Source of the DNA: Proteobacteria bacterium bin106
Lineage (GTDB): Bacteria > Bdellovibrionota_B > Oligoflexia > Oligoflexales > Bin106
Reading direction: 5' to 3'
Assembly (NCBI GenBank): GCA_002238945.1
Contig: MPNI01000005.1
Coordinates: forward strand, 38,568 to 102,567
DNA: 64,000 nt
Every line of letters starts with the position of its first letter. Position 1 is the first letter of the stretch. Made by a program: the position numbers and the translations under genes. The notes below the pieces were generated by a model that worked only from the letters and a program-made list of their open reading frames with translations, had not been told where the DNA came from and made no database searches. Below, piece after piece: positions 27,578 to 37,425 of the stretch.

Positions 27578-30217
27578 TTAGCGGAGCATCTCACGAAGAT
27601 AACGCATCAAAACTTGCTTATCATCATCGCTAACTTCTTTTTGCTTACTCACATCTTCAAGAATTTTTTCTCGATACTTAGGATCTACAGCATGATCTTG
27701 ATCAAGGCTCAGATCAGCCATTTCATGACCAAAATAGTTGCTACCAATCACCCGCTTTCTTGATCGTTGTTTCATCTCTGACATACGTGCTTGTTGTTGG
27801 GATTGATGTTCACGATGACGTCTTGTTTCGCTACGTCCTTCACGCAATAGACGTGCTGCAAGATCGGCTTGCTCTTCAGCGGTTATAAAGTCTTGTCTAG
27901 CTCCTGCAGACAAGACATCGATCATACTCTGTGAAGCAGAACTGAGACGATGAGTTGATAATCCAGGGATAGCAGAGAGTTGAGCGATCACAACTTGACT
28001 TTCCATAAGATTTTTTTGTTGACGCTTAGCGATCACATTCCAATCTTCAATGGGTTGATCGGTACTTTCTTGGCTATTATCATAGGATGAAATATCAAGG
28101 GATCGCGCAATACCATCTTGACGTTTTTGTAACATAAGCAAGGTGTTTTCAGCTTGATTCATGACTTTATAATGTTTTTTCCGAATACGATTTTTGCTGG
28201 CCTCTTCGGCTGCTTCGAGGTTGGTAATCCACTGACGATATTCCATCACCATGGTTTGCAAAGATTCCTTTGAACGTAATACTTCTATCTCCCTAGCTGA
28301 TTTTTTAAGCTTATTGAGTGGAAGCTTTTCACTGTCCCAACTCTGAGATAGCTTAAGCCAGCTTGTAGAAAAGTAACCTTTTTCTGTTATTTCTGTTGCA
28401 CGCTCAGGACGAAGGGATGGTAACACTTTACTGACTCTTTGCTGCCATCTTTCTTCTCTGTTTTTCAGATATACCTTCATGTCATCGCTGGCTTGAATCA
28501 GCTTTTGATGATACTTTGGCTTTTCAAGCAAAGACCCTATGGCACGTGTTGCCACAAAGAAATCACGATCACGTTGACGATCATTAAGAGCTTCATGGCC
28601 CTGCAAGAAAGAGGTGAGTTGTTCCACCTGTTTTGCCAAAACAGCATAATCTGCTTGCTTCAGTGTTGTACTATCAAGCTGTTTTGCTAAATCTTCAAGA
28701 AAGAATCGATCATAATGATCAAAAAAAGAACTACTAGCTGATATCTCTTGAGTCTTATCAAGCAACTCTTCAATCATGGTGATGTTTTCTTGCTGTTCTT
28801 GGCTTGATTCGCTGCCCATCAACTCCAGAAGCTGGTCCCTTAAATCTGAAAGATAAGCCAAAGTTTGTTGATAACGTCCATAACTTGAACTGGCAGTGAT
28901 TTCTAAGGTCTCACTATAGCCAAGTAGCTGTTTATCACCACGTTGAGCACTGGCTTTAGCCGTGATATGAAAATGCTCTTCACCTGAACGCATATACGGG
29001 GTGAAATCAAAGTAATAATCATGAGTTAAAGATGTTTGATCTTTGGCCATTATGTGAGTGACAAGCTCCTCAGAGATACGCTCTCCATTTTGTATAATCA
29101 ATTTAAGCTGTTTGAGTGGATACTCACTAACGGCTGAAATCTTCAAAGGCAAAGGATCTTCATCATGCCAGCTTTTTTCAGGATTTATGGGAGTAAGAGC
29201 CACTAATCCTACCTCTGGTAGAGGCTCGTTAAGCACTTCGATATGAGCTAAAGGGCGATGTTCATCAATCTCTGGAATCCATAAAGACACATGTGTATCC
29301 ACATGAAATTTCAAAGTATGAAAGCGTTCATAAAACATGGATAGATGTTTCTTCTTAGTGATTTGCTCCATACGAAAAGATTGATAGAGAGCCACCCTGC
29401 TCTTATTGTTATTGCGATTGTTATTCATATAGTCTTTAAGCACTTGATCGTGCGAACCTTCTATATTGCCTAACTTTGAGAGCCCTAAAGAAAGATATGT
29501 CTTTGCAGGCAGTGAATGAATATCCAGCTTAACAAGGTTATTCTGTGTTACACGTATGGTGGGAGGTGAAGAGGCATTGAGCTCAACACGCATGGGCTTA
29601 TCCATATCGATCATGCCTCGTTCAATGGTCAGTGTATTGTGATAACCAAACGCAGGTATCCAAGAGAGAGCATGCTTGGTGGATGGATAGATAATATGAG
29701 GAAAAAGAAAGATTATAGCTGTGAGAATGCCTGCCAAAATGAAAATAAAAGAAGCTTGCTTAAACATCTTTGTGCTAAACTGAGCTTTGATACTCTTTAC
29801 TTCTTTAGAAATGATTTCATGCCATCCCCCTTCAGGAAGTCCTCTTCCTTGAAAACGTAATTGACTATGACGAAGCTCCTTGGGAATCTGTTCTTCTCTC
29901 TGCAGCTCATCCCATATGGATGTTTTCATGTGTGCATAAGAACACTCAAGATGCTTGATGATACTTTCTGAATCAACGGCTAAAAAAGATCTACGCTTTT
30001 TAGACCCATATCGCAACCCCAGCCACAAAAGACACAAGCCCAACACAGCTCCTGCATAAGGAGCTGCTATCTCAAAAGGCAGAAGGATGGATCCAAGAAC
30101 AGAGCCCATGGCCATGCATATCAACATACACAGCACCATAAATAAACGACACCACAGAAGATGGTAGCGCTTATGAATAGAACTTATAGAGCGGATGGAA
30201 TGGTTGAGAGATTTCAT
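27578..30217 (-). CDS. Large membrane-anchored protein with coiled-coil C-terminus (DUF4175-like)
   Basis: Two adjacent hydrophobic segments lie near residues 27-65 (VLCMLICMAMGSVLG; GAVLGLCLLWLGLRYG) and a third near 157-175 (FIFILAGILTAIIFLFPHI). Then comes a beta-rich, probably periplasmic region to about 430. It is followed by long helices rich in Glu/Gln/Arg, ending RYLREMLR. This layout recalls DUF4175/TIGR02302 proteins; the resemblance is architectural and unverified. I start at ATG 30217; a TTG seven codons upstream is in frame but too near its AAGGA. Function is unknown, with an envelope role most likely. Confidence 0.75.
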   Translation of the reverse strand: MKSLNHSIRSISSIHKRYHLLWCRLFMVLCMLICMAMGSVLGSILLPFEIAAPYAGAVLGLCLLWLGLRYGSKKRRSFLAVDSESIIKHLECSYAHMKTSIWDELQREEQIPKELRHSQLRFQGRGLPEGGWHEIISKEVKSIKAQFSTKMFKQASFIFILAGILTAIIFLFPHIIYPSTKHALSWIPAFGYHNTLTIERGMIDMDKPMRVELNASSPPTIRVTQNNLVKLDIHSLPAKTYLSLGLSKLGNIEGSHDQVLKDYMNNNRNNNKSRVALYQSFRMEQITKKKHLSMFYERFHTLKFHVDTHVSLWIPEIDEHRPLAHIEVLNEPLPEVGLVALTPINPEKSWHDEDPLPLKISAVSEYPLKQLKLIIQNGERISEELVTHIMAKDQTSLTHDYYFDFTPYMRSGEEHFHITAKASAQRGDKQLLGYSETLEITASSSYGRYQQTLAYLSDLRDQLLELMGSESSQEQQENITMIEELLDKTQEISASSSFFDHYDRFFLEDLAKQLDSTTLKQADYAVLAKQVEQLTSFLQGHEALNDRQRDRDFFVATRAIGSLLEKPKYHQKLIQASDDMKVYLKNREERWQQRVSKVLPSLRPERATEITEKGYFSTSWLKLSQSWDSEKLPLNKLKKSAREIEVLRSKESLQTMVMEYRQWITNLEAAEEASKNRIRKKHYKVMNQAENTLLMLQKRQDGIARSLDISSYDNSQESTDQPIEDWNVIAKRQQKNLMESQVVIAQLSAIPGLSTHRLSSASQSMIDVLSAGARQDFITAEEQADLAARLLREGRSETRRHREHQSQQQARMSEMKQRSRKRVIGSNYFGHEMADLSLDQDHAVDPKYREKILEDVSKQKEVSDDDKQVLMRYLREMLR

Positions 30218-30451
30218 ATGCTCTGCTTTCTTATACAATCCTTATCTTATGCTCATCTTAATCTTCATGCTTTTATCTCTTAGAATCCCAGTCATGCACC
30301 ATTTTACTGCACTATTTGTTGTATGCACCATCTGTAATAGTGTTGTCATGGTATGATGATGTGATCTCATGTGATCATGGCAGCATCACATATTATCATG
30401 GTCACAGTATGATGACTAACTTAAAGAATCGTGTCATAAAAATACAACCAC

Positions 30452-31531
30452 TTATCCTATCTTTTTCTTCTTCGACGCTTCTGTAATAGAAGTAAGCGAT
30501 CCCGTAAGATCATCTGGTGGTAAGGCATTATCTTCAGGAATAGATAACCCTCCCATTTGACGTTGACTATCTTCTACTCCTTCTAGCCATGGCAGAAAAA
30601 TATTTTCACCAAATTGACAAAACTCGCTATCATGTTGGGAATTGCTAGAAGATCTCAGGGCTTCATATGATGGGGTAGTGCACATCTGAAAACTCATCAA
30701 GTCACTATAACGCTCTTGAACTTCATAGAGATAGGAATAATCATGGACCTGCGGTGATGGAGGCAAAATAAACAAAGATGGCAATCGTAGACGAGAACAC
30801 ACCCTTTTGGACCTCTTCATCGCTCTTAAGTACTCATATATGGCTCGTGTAGCGATCTTGCATGATACTGCCCTTTTTGATAAACCTTCCGTTTCAACAC
30901 TCGTCTCTGAAAGAGTGGGAAGGTAAAATCGCGATAGCATCAGTTTTGGAAAAACATAACGTAGACATTTTAGCCACAACCAGCCCAAATGACTAACCGG
31001 CTTAGCAAGAAATAGCGTCGGACTATAAGCCACCATACCGGAAACGAACTTGGCATTCTTACGTCCTATGAGAGTGGTGAATAGAGCGCCAATGCCTTTA
31101 GTATAAACAATGGGAGATGTCATATTTTCAGCACTACGTATATGTGCTAAAACCTGCATAAAGTGAATACACATCCGCTGAAAACTCACCGGAAATTCCA
31201 CTTCAGGATAGGTACCATCATAGGTGATGTTGATGCCATAAACTCGCCGTTTTTGGCCAAGCCACCAGATAATATCTCGGTTATAATAACTCAGATCTTC
31301 CCACAAATCATGCACCACCAACACAGGAAGATGATGATCTTCTACATTGTTTTCCCACATATAAATATCAATATTTTCTTCCTCACCCAGAGAGCATACT
31401 AAAGTTTTACTAGGCGCTAACTCTGGCATGGCTGCCAGAGGACTCTTCATAGACGAAACTGGTGGAATACTGCCATCTATAGCAGAAGATGCTTCATTTC
31501 CTTGATTGATGTGAGAGATATCTTGATTCAT
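30452..31531 (-). CDS. Alpha/beta-hydrolase-fold protein without the nucleophile Ser
   Basis: The order LPVLVVHDLWEDLSYYN (oxyanion strand), RRVYGINI (strand 4), then IVYTKGIGALFTTL matches an alpha/beta hydrolase of the lysophospholipase/PHA-synthase type. The elbow expected as GxSxG reads TKGIG, so Ser is replaced by Gly. The expected downstream acid and His are not evident either: LPSLFILPPSPQVHD is where GxxD should be. It is probably non-catalytic. The first 40 residues are Ser/Pro-rich and not a typical signal peptide. Compare the intact hydrolase at 44802-45788. Confidence 0.6.
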   Translation of the reverse strand: MNQDISHINQGNEASSAIDGSIPPVSSMKSPLAAMPELAPSKTLVCSLGEEENIDIYMWENNVEDHHLPVLVVHDLWEDLSYYNRDIIWWLGQKRRVYGINITYDGTYPEVEFPVSFQRMCIHFMQVLAHIRSAENMTSPIVYTKGIGALFTTLIGRKNAKFVSGMVAYSPTLFLAKPVSHLGWLWLKCLRYVFPKLMLSRFYLPTLSETSVETEGLSKRAVSCKIATRAIYEYLRAMKRSKRVCSRLRLPSLFILPPSPQVHDYSYLYEVQERYSDLMSFQMCTTPSYEALRSSSNSQHDSEFCQFGENIFLPWLEGVEDSQRQMGGLSIPEDNALPPDDLTGSLTSITEASKKKKIG

Positions 31532-31710
31532 AACTGTTTAATCTTCATAATCGGAACATGATACTGGCTCTTTATACTCCCAAACTCTCAGCCTGATTTT
31601 TCATCAAACAGTTTAGATGTGGATGTGTTATGTTCGTATCTAGCTTTGTACACACTCTCAAACTCAAACACATCCTATCTCTTAACATCACATATCTATA
31701 AAAGGCTATA

Positions 31711-31758
31711 CATAGCTACACACATAGCTACACACATAGCTACGCACATAGCCATGCA
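31711..31758. repeat. Tandem repeat, 12 bp x 4
   Basis: CATAGCTACACA occurs twice, then CATAGCTACGCA and CATAGCCATGCA. The decay is graded from left to right. It is non-coding. Confidence 0.92.
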
Positions 31759-31970
31759 CGAGGGCTCTTTGTCACTTTAGCACGTATCTAGAACACATAC
31801 ACACAGAGCTATGCTATAGTATATTCCCAATCTAGTATGCAGGCCTCTTTTGTGTATGTGTATGATTTTTTGATCTTGAACCGAAAAGCTTACTTAGAAC
31901 AGTCAGGTAAAAGAAACTCTTGCAGCTAAAATCTCAGGGCTGTATCGTAATGAGGTATGTTAAACTTAAC

Positions 31971-32015
31971 AAGAACTGTTAAGAAAAGAACTGTTAAGAA
32001 AAGAACTGCTAAAGA
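31971..32015. repeat. Tandem repeat, 15 bp x 3, in the rpmG leader
   Basis: AAGAACTGTTAAGAA occurs twice exactly, and a third degenerate copy (AAGAACTGCTAAAGA) follows, ending about 38 bp before the rpmG start. Confidence 0.9.
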
Positions 32016-32053
32016 ACCAAAATTTTGTTTTTTATTTTTTGAAAGATGCAATC

Positions 32054-32221
32054 ATGGCAAAATCCAACAAAACTGAAAAAGTCAAACTCGTCTCCACAGC
32101 TAAGACCGGCTATTTCTACACTTTGAACAAAAAAAAGAGCCTTGGCAAACTTGTACTCAAAAAATATGATCCTAAAGTGCGTAAGCATGTTGAGTTCAAA
32201 GAAGCTAAGCTGCAAAAATAG
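32054..32221 (+). CDS. rpmG: 50S ribosomal protein bL33
   Basis: The 55-residue product has the bL33 pattern: [20 protein letters not shown], then [22 protein letters not shown]. It is the Cys-free form, which does not bind zinc. I start at ATG 32054 (MAKSNK); the TTG at 32039 lies five codons upstream and has no site. The usual followers secE-nusG are absent, and the gene stands alone. Confidence 0.95.
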   Translation: MAKSNKTEKVKLVSTAKTGYFYTLNKKKSLGKLVLKKYDPKVRKHVEFKEAKLQK

Positions 32222-32545
32222 CTCAAGATTGCTTAAACTTAAAACAACACAACACTTAGCTATAGCTCGTGTACACAGGCTTTTCTATACATAGCCTTTA
32301 TACATAGCCTTTTCAAAAAAGCCTTGCTTCTTGCTGTAAACACGTTTTGATATCAATGACGTGCCTGTCTGTATAAGACTAGCTACACGGGAATGAATGA
32401 CACAAACGCACTGCCATTGTTAGCTGACCCCTTTGGGACTAGCTTGTATCTAGCTTGTATGAGGATCTTCTAACTCACAACTCTGTCTCACAAACAACAT
32501 AACACTCAGAGCTTATCTGCCACTTTTTTTAGGACTGTTAAGACT
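32222..32545. other. Intergenic region between rpmG and hisC
   Basis: About 320 bp with no gene. It has short imperfect repeats only (CATAGCCTTT twice near 32290-32315; CTAGCTTGTAT twice near 32440-32460). Confidence 0.5.
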
Positions 32546-33682
32546 ATGATACATCCATCATCACTGATACCTGTAAAGCAGCCCACATCTGAGGATATAC
32601 AGCGGTTTTTTCCTGTTCATATGCAACCAGCTAAAACCTATGCTGTGGATGCACTTGATGGTGAGATCATCAAGCTCAATCAAAATGAGAGCCCTTATGA
32701 TTGGCCACTGGAGATAAAAGAAAGGGTTTGTAAAAAACTTTTATCTCAGTCTTGGAACACCTACCCTCCACCTTACCCTCTACAACTAGAGCATCATATT
32801 GCCAACCTTTGTGGAGTGGAAAAGGGCAGTGTTCTAGCCGTACCGGGATCATCTCGTCTCCTTGATATACTTATGAGCTATCTTGGTTTAGCTCATAAGA
32901 GTCGTTGGGTGATTTTATCTCCATCATTTGCTCTCTATGAACATCTAGCCCAATCCATGGGTTTAAAGTATATCCACTGGCCTTTAGAGAGTGATTTTAG
33001 CTTCTCTTTGGATACTCTTCCCTCACTGTGTTCAGGAGATGTGGTGTTACTCGCTACTCCCAATAACCCTACCGGAACACAACTCAGCTATGACATGCTC
33101 AACAATCTTGTCAGCCGGTATCCTGAAGTGTTATGGGTTTGTGATAGTGCCTATTATGAGTATTCTGACCAACCTTATGAAAAACTTCTCAAACAACACA
33201 GCAACCTTGTGATCATGAAGACCTTTTCAAAGAGTTTTGGAGCTGCAGGCCTAAGATTTGGTTATTTGCTAGCTGCTAAGCCTTACATTGAAAGATTACG
33301 GGTGGGATTGCTTCCCTTTAGTTTCAATCATTTATCTCTTCTTGCCATAGAAGAAGTTCTGTCTGATCCCCACATATTAGAAAGCTTTCAAAGTCACTCC
33401 CGTACCGTTACTTGTGAGCGAGAGAAGATGTATCAAAATATCAAAGATATATCCTTACGTAACCCTTTTGATATCACACCTTCAAAGGCAAATTTTCTTT
33501 TTTTATACTGGCAAGATTTCACAGAGTGTAAGAAGGTTTATGAGACCTTAAAAAAAGATAATATCCTAGCTAGGATGTTTACCCATGATCCAACCATAAA
33601 AGCCTCTATGCGTGTAAGCATTGGCACACCACAACACAATGAATTATTTGTAAAATCCCTCTCTAGGATCTACTCACCCTAA
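32546..33682 (+). CDS. hisC: PLP-dependent aminotransferase, histidinol-phosphate aminotransferase type
   Basis: This is a fold-type I aminotransferase close to HisC. It has LNQNESPY (43-51), PGSSRLLDIL (phosphate-cup region), TPNNPTGTQL (Asn174), CDSAYYEY (Asp200), the PLP lysine Lys229 in KTFSKSFG and substrate Arg237 in GLRFGY. Length is 378 (family 350-370). HisC makes L-histidinol phosphate. No other his genes are present, so a broader aromatic or cobalamin-related aminotransferase role cannot be excluded. The next gene begins ten bases after its stop, so they are probably cotranscribed. Confidence 0.85.
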   Translation: MIHPSSLIPVKQPTSEDIQRFFPVHMQPAKTYAVDALDGEIIKLNQNESPYDWPLEIKERVCKKLLSQSWNTYPPPYPLQLEHHIANLCGVEKGSVLAVPGSSRLLDILMSYLGLAHKSRWVILSPSFALYEHLAQSMGLKYIHWPLESDFSFSLDTLPSLCSGDVVLLATPNNPTGTQLSYDMLNNLVSRYPEVLWVCDSAYYEYSDQPYEKLLKQHSNLVIMKTFSKSFGAAGLRFGYLLAAKPYIERLRVGLLPFSFNHLSLLAIEEVLSDPHILESFQSHSRTVTCEREKMYQNIKDISLRNPFDITPSKANFLFLYWQDFTECKKVYETLKKDNILARMFTHDPTIKASMRVSIGTPQHNELFVKSLSRIYSP

Positions 33683-33691
33683 AGCCATAAC

Positions 33692-34501
33692 ATGTTAAAA
33701 CTGCTATCACAACCCAACAAACACAAACGTGCAACCATCATGACCCTTGTGGTAGCTGTATTATGTGGCTTGCTTTTTTATGTTTTATATTATGCTCATT
33801 CCATGGAATCTCTTCAAACCTTTGATAATCTCAAATCACCTTCCTTTGTATGGAATATCCAACATCATCAACCTCTTACAAACAACCGTGATCGTTTTGC
33901 TGTTTTAAAACAACCTCAGTTACGCTATTTCACTCACTTAAGCTTTTTGGGACATGTTCATGCAGTGGTTTATATTCCTCGAAGATGTAACTGCACAAAA
34001 CAACAAGAGATTTTAGCTCACCTTTACCAACAACTTAGCAAAAACTTTATCCATAGAGAGCACTTTGAAGAAAGTGATGTTTTGCTCAAATGGGTATGGT
34101 TAGATGATGAAACCCCCACCAACCAACCATCTGTTTGGCAAAACATCGTAAGTACTGCTTCCACATATGCAGCAGAGCATATTGTCATCACTATGGATGA
34201 TCATGTCAGAGAGGATCTACAAAACATCCAACAACGTGTCTCTGAACACTCAAGCAATATAGAGATTGATAAAGAGATTGATAAAGAGATTGATAAAGAG
34301 CTTGATAAAGAATCCCTAGCCATAATCATCTTTGATCGTAAAGGCTATATCAGAGGATACATCACCCCCCAAGATGCTAGCGTGCTTCACCCAGCAAAGC
34401 GGCTGATATCTCAGACTTTCTTTCAATCATCCATGAATGAGTATTTAAGTGAGAGAACGTTTTTTGGAGAAAAGAAACATCTCCGCACTCATCAAAAGTA
34501 A
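33692..34501 (+). CDS. Membrane-anchored Sco/thioredoxin-like protein
   Basis: An N-terminal membrane anchor (TLVVAVLCGLLFYVLYYA) is followed by an extracytoplasmic domain with VYIPRRCNCTKQQEILAHLYQQL (Cys99, Cys101). That is the place where SCO1/SenC proteins have CxxxC. Later LAIIIFDRKGYIRGYI matches the lvDxxGxixgxY strand of Sco/redoxin folds. CxC spacing instead of CxxxC is atypical and may change metal binding. Residues 190-206 are a repeat of IDKE x 3 and LDKE from a 12-bp tandem repeat. It is likely involved in thiol or copper handling for an envelope enzyme; function is inferred. Confidence 0.6.
   Translation: MLKLLSQPNKHKRATIMTLVVAVLCGLLFYVLYYAHSMESLQTFDNLKSPSFVWNIQHHQPLTNNRDRFAVLKQPQLRYFTHLSFLGHVHAVVYIPRRCNCTKQQEILAHLYQQLSKNFIHREHFEESDVLLKWVWLDDETPTNQPSVWQNIVSTASTYAAEHIVITMDDHVREDLQNIQQRVSEHSSNIEIDKEIDKEIDKELDKESLAIIIFDRKGYIRGYITPQDASVLHPAKRLISQTFFQSSMNEYLSERTFFGEKKHLRTHQK
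34262..34309. repeat. Tandem repeat, 12 bp x 4, in frame
   Basis: Three exact GAGATTGATAAA units and one GAGCTTGATAAA encode (E)IDK repeats inside the Sco-like protein. Confidence 0.95.
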
Positions 34502-34510
34502 CACCACGTC

Positions 34511-36742
34511 TTAAGAAGAGCGTTCCACAGAAATCACTCCTCGAATACCTTCAATTTTACCAATCAAAGCTTTGAGTTGTTCAAGGTGAGAGACCGATAT
34601 TTTAAAGTTAAAAATACCCACCAAACTTTTAGAGACATGAGCATCTGCTTTGAGAATATTCACTCCTGCTGCTGATATCTTTGCTGTGATATCAGCAAGC
34701 ATGCCAGGTTGTTCTTTGGTTTCCACACGCAGGTAAGCCACATGCACAGATGACTCAGAGCTATCTCCCCAACGTACCTCAAGACGCCTTGCTGGATCGA
34801 GATTTAAACCACGATCACAATCTTGAACATGAACAGTAACACCACGTCCTCGGGTGATATAGCCGAGAATATCATCGCCTGGTACAGGGTTACAGCATTT
34901 AGCTAGTGATACCAAAACATTATCAATACCAGAAACAATAATATCGCTTTTTTTAGATCTGTAAGATTTTTTTGTAACGTGATGAGATTTGGTTGCTAAG
35001 AGATCTTGCTCTCGCTCTTTGCTGTGATGCTTGGGAAAAACTTTTTTTAAAATATCGTAAGGTATGATCTTGCCAAAACCAATACCTATAAGCAAATCTT
35101 CAAAATTGGAACTACGGCTATAACTCAGTGTTTTATCTACTGCCGTAGAATTTTTTATAAATTTATCGTAATGCATTCCCATGGACTCTAAAGCCTGAGA
35201 TAATAGGTTCTTACCTACTTTGCGACATTCTTCTCTTTGCTCTGTGCGAAGAAAAGAACGTATCTTACTTTTAGCTTTAGAGGTTTTAACAAAGTTGATC
35301 CAATCCTTACCTACTCGTTGATTTTCAGATGTAACCACTTCAACGATATCGCCATTTCTCAAAGGATGTCTCAACGAGACCATCCTTTGATTCACTTTCG
35401 CAAAACGGGTTTTCAAACCCACATCCGTATGAACAGAGAAAGCAAAATCTAAAGGAGTAGCTCCATGAGGAAGACGAAACACATCTCCTTTTGGGGTGAA
35501 AACAAAAATCTCATGTTCAAACAAATCCACCTTTAAAGCTTCAAGAAACTCCCGAGAATCGGTAATATCATTTTGCCATTCCATCATCTGTCTAAGCCAA
35601 CGGAAAGTATCAATGTCTCCATCTTTTAACTTGCCTTGTTCTTTATATTCCCAATGAGATGCCACTCCATACTCACAGATTTGATGCATCTTAAACGTAC
35701 GTATTTGTATCTCTGCTAATATGCCTCTATCACAAACCACTGTGGTGTGAAGAGATTGATACAGATTAGCCTTAGGCACAGCAATATAGTCTTTGAAACG
35801 TCCTGGTACAGGTTTCCAGATGGCATGAATCATGCCTAAAATTTCGTAACATTCCTTCACTGAAGATACGATCACTCGCACAGCATGAAGATCGTAAATC
35901 TCTTCGAAGGTAAGTTTTTGTGCAAGCATCTTTTTATAAATAGAAAAGAAATGCTTACCACGACCGCTTACTTTAGCTTTTTTGATATGCGCCTTATCCA
36001 TCTCAAGCTGAATACGTGACATGATCTTAGCTACTTCTGTGCGTCTCTCTTGACGGTTATGAGAAACCTTACGAGCAATATGACTATATACCTCTGGCTT
36101 AAGTTCTTTTAAACATAAGTCTTCAAGTTCACTTTTTAAGCTATAAGCACCAAGACGATTAGCTAAAGGAGCATAGATATCTAAGGTTTCTTTGGCAATA
36201 CGTTGTCTTTTTACCAGATTATCCACAGCATTGATGGTTTGCATATTATGCAAACGATCACATAGCTTAATGATCACCACACGTAAATCCTTTGCCATGG
36301 CTAAAACCATCTTACGAAAGTTTTCAGCCAGCTTTTCTTGTTCGGAACGAAATGTGATTTTGCGAATCTTGGTTAAACCATCCACCAAAACACCCACCTC
36401 CTGACCAAAGTGCTTTTCAATGTCTTCAAGGGTGGCTGAGGTGTCTTCTATGGTATCGTGAAGAATGGCTGCCACAAGAGAATGAGGATCTATGGTGAGA
36501 TCAGAAAGAAGAGCACATACCGCAATGGGATGATGGATATAAGGTTCACCAGAAAGACGTTTCTGTTGGCTATGTTGCTTACTACCGTAGACAAAAGCTC
36601 TTTGGAGTATGGGCATATGCTCTTTGGCAAGCCCTTGATGAGCCAACTTACCTAAAAGACGTTGAAAATCCATCTCTGGTGTTATATCTCTGGCTGGTGA
36701 GTTGACTGCAGCCGTGATAGTTGTATTGCTTAATTGACTCAT
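34511..36742 (-). CDS. spoT: Bifunctional (p)ppGpp synthetase/hydrolase, RelA/SpoT family
   Basis: The long RSH protein has an HD hydrolase domain with YIHHPIAV and catalytic HDTIED (His95, Asp96, Glu99, Asp100), so hydrolase should work. The synthetase domain has GRGKHFFSIYKKM, YDLHAVRVIV, FKDYIAVPKANLYQSLHTTVV and EIQIRT. The TGS domain has FTPKGDVFRLPHGATPLDFAF, and an ACT domain ends the protein (LRVETKEQPGMLADIT). Length is 743, typical. Start is ATG 36742, just 11 bp after the gmk stop, so gmk-spoT is an operon. rpoZ, usually between them, is missing here. Confidence 0.96.
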   Translation of the reverse strand: MSQLSNTTITAAVNSPARDITPEMDFQRLLGKLAHQGLAKEHMPILQRAFVYGSKQHSQQKRLSGEPYIHHPIAVCALLSDLTIDPHSLVAAILHDTIEDTSATLEDIEKHFGQEVGVLVDGLTKIRKITFRSEQEKLAENFRKMVLAMAKDLRVVIIKLCDRLHNMQTINAVDNLVKRQRIAKETLDIYAPLANRLGAYSLKSELEDLCLKELKPEVYSHIARKVSHNRQERRTEVAKIMSRIQLEMDKAHIKKAKVSGRGKHFFSIYKKMLAQKLTFEEIYDLHAVRVIVSSVKECYEILGMIHAIWKPVPGRFKDYIAVPKANLYQSLHTTVVCDRGILAEIQIRTFKMHQICEYGVASHWEYKEQGKLKDGDIDTFRWLRQMMEWQNDITDSREFLEALKVDLFEHEIFVFTPKGDVFRLPHGATPLDFAFSVHTDVGLKTRFAKVNQRMVSLRHPLRNGDIVEVVTSENQRVGKDWINFVKTSKAKSKIRSFLRTEQREECRKVGKNLLSQALESMGMHYDKFIKNSTAVDKTLSYSRSSNFEDLLIGIGFGKIIPYDILKKVFPKHHSKEREQDLLATKSHHVTKKSYRSKKSDIIVSGIDNVLVSLAKCCNPVPGDDILGYITRGRGVTVHVQDCDRGLNLDPARRLEVRWGDSSESSVHVAYLRVETKEQPGMLADITAKISAAGVNILKADAHVSKSLVGIFNFKISVSHLEQLKALIGKIEGIRGVISVERSS

Positions 36743-36753
36743 GGCTAAGCACT

Positions 36754-37425
36754 TTATCCATATTTGATCTCTTGATGTGAGCTAAAATACTCTCTTTGAT
36801 CTAACTCTTTCAAACATGTCTTAACCAATGCCAAAGCATCTGCCTTTCTGAAAAGAGGAGATTGATCTTGAAATATCCATGCAGCCATCATTTCAAGAGA
36901 CTCTTCAAAGGTCTGATTGATGAGATAATCATCACATAAATCAGCCTTTTCTAACTCTTTTTTAGCAGAAGCGAAACGTACTGTCAGCTCCTTTGAAGAT
37001 GTGGTACCTCTCTTTTTTAAACGTCTTGCCATCTCTTCAATGGAAGGAGGACAAATGAAAAGAGAACGAACACGTAAAGGAGATAGCGCAATCAATTGCT
37101 CTAATCCTTGAATGTCTACTTCAAGGATAGCTTTTTTACCGGTATTTTGAATACGCTCTATTTCACTTTTTGCGGTGCCGTAATACCACTTATGCACTTT
37201 AGCCCACTCAAGAAGCTTACCATCAGCTATTAACCCTTCAAAATGCTGATTATTGGTAAAGTAGTAATGTAGCCCATCTTTTTCACCCTCTCTAGCAGGA
37301 CGAGTGGTGTAACTCACCGACAATGCAGCAGCATCTCCATACTTCTCTAAAAGAGCATATATCAACGATGATTTTCCAGCACCCGATGGTGCTACGACAA
37401 CATAAAAGGGTTGATGATCACTCAC
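36754..37425 (-). CDS. gmk: Guanylate kinase
   Basis: Gmk converts GMP to GDP. The P-loop is APSGAGKSSL (about 12-21). The GMP-binding region has SYTTRPAREGEKDGLHYYF and EWAKVHKWYYGT. LEVDIQGLEQ and LFICPPSIEEMARRLKKRGT follow, all diagnostic. Length is 223 (family about 207), with a slightly longer C-terminus. The start is GTG with GGA six bases upstream. It is directly upstream of spoT, linking GDP/GTP supply with (p)ppGpp metabolism. Confidence 0.97.
   Translation of the reverse strand: MSDHQPFYVVVAPSGAGKSSLIYALLEKYGDAAALSVSYTTRPAREGEKDGLHYYFTNNQHFEGLIADGKLLEWAKVHKWYYGTAKSEIERIQNTGKKAILEVDIQGLEQLIALSPLRVRSLFICPPSIEEMARRLKKRGTTSSKELTVRFASAKKELEKADLCDDYLINQTFEESLEMMAAWIFQDQSPLFRKADALALVKTCLKELDQREYFSSHQEIKYG

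Larger units (their letters stand above)
31532..32053. other. Repeat-containing spacer upstream of rpmG
   Basis: There is no protein gene. It holds two tandem-repeat arrays (31711-31758 and 31971-32015). Between them, TATAGT at 31815 could be a -10 box, but no matching -35 is seen. Confidence 0.6.
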
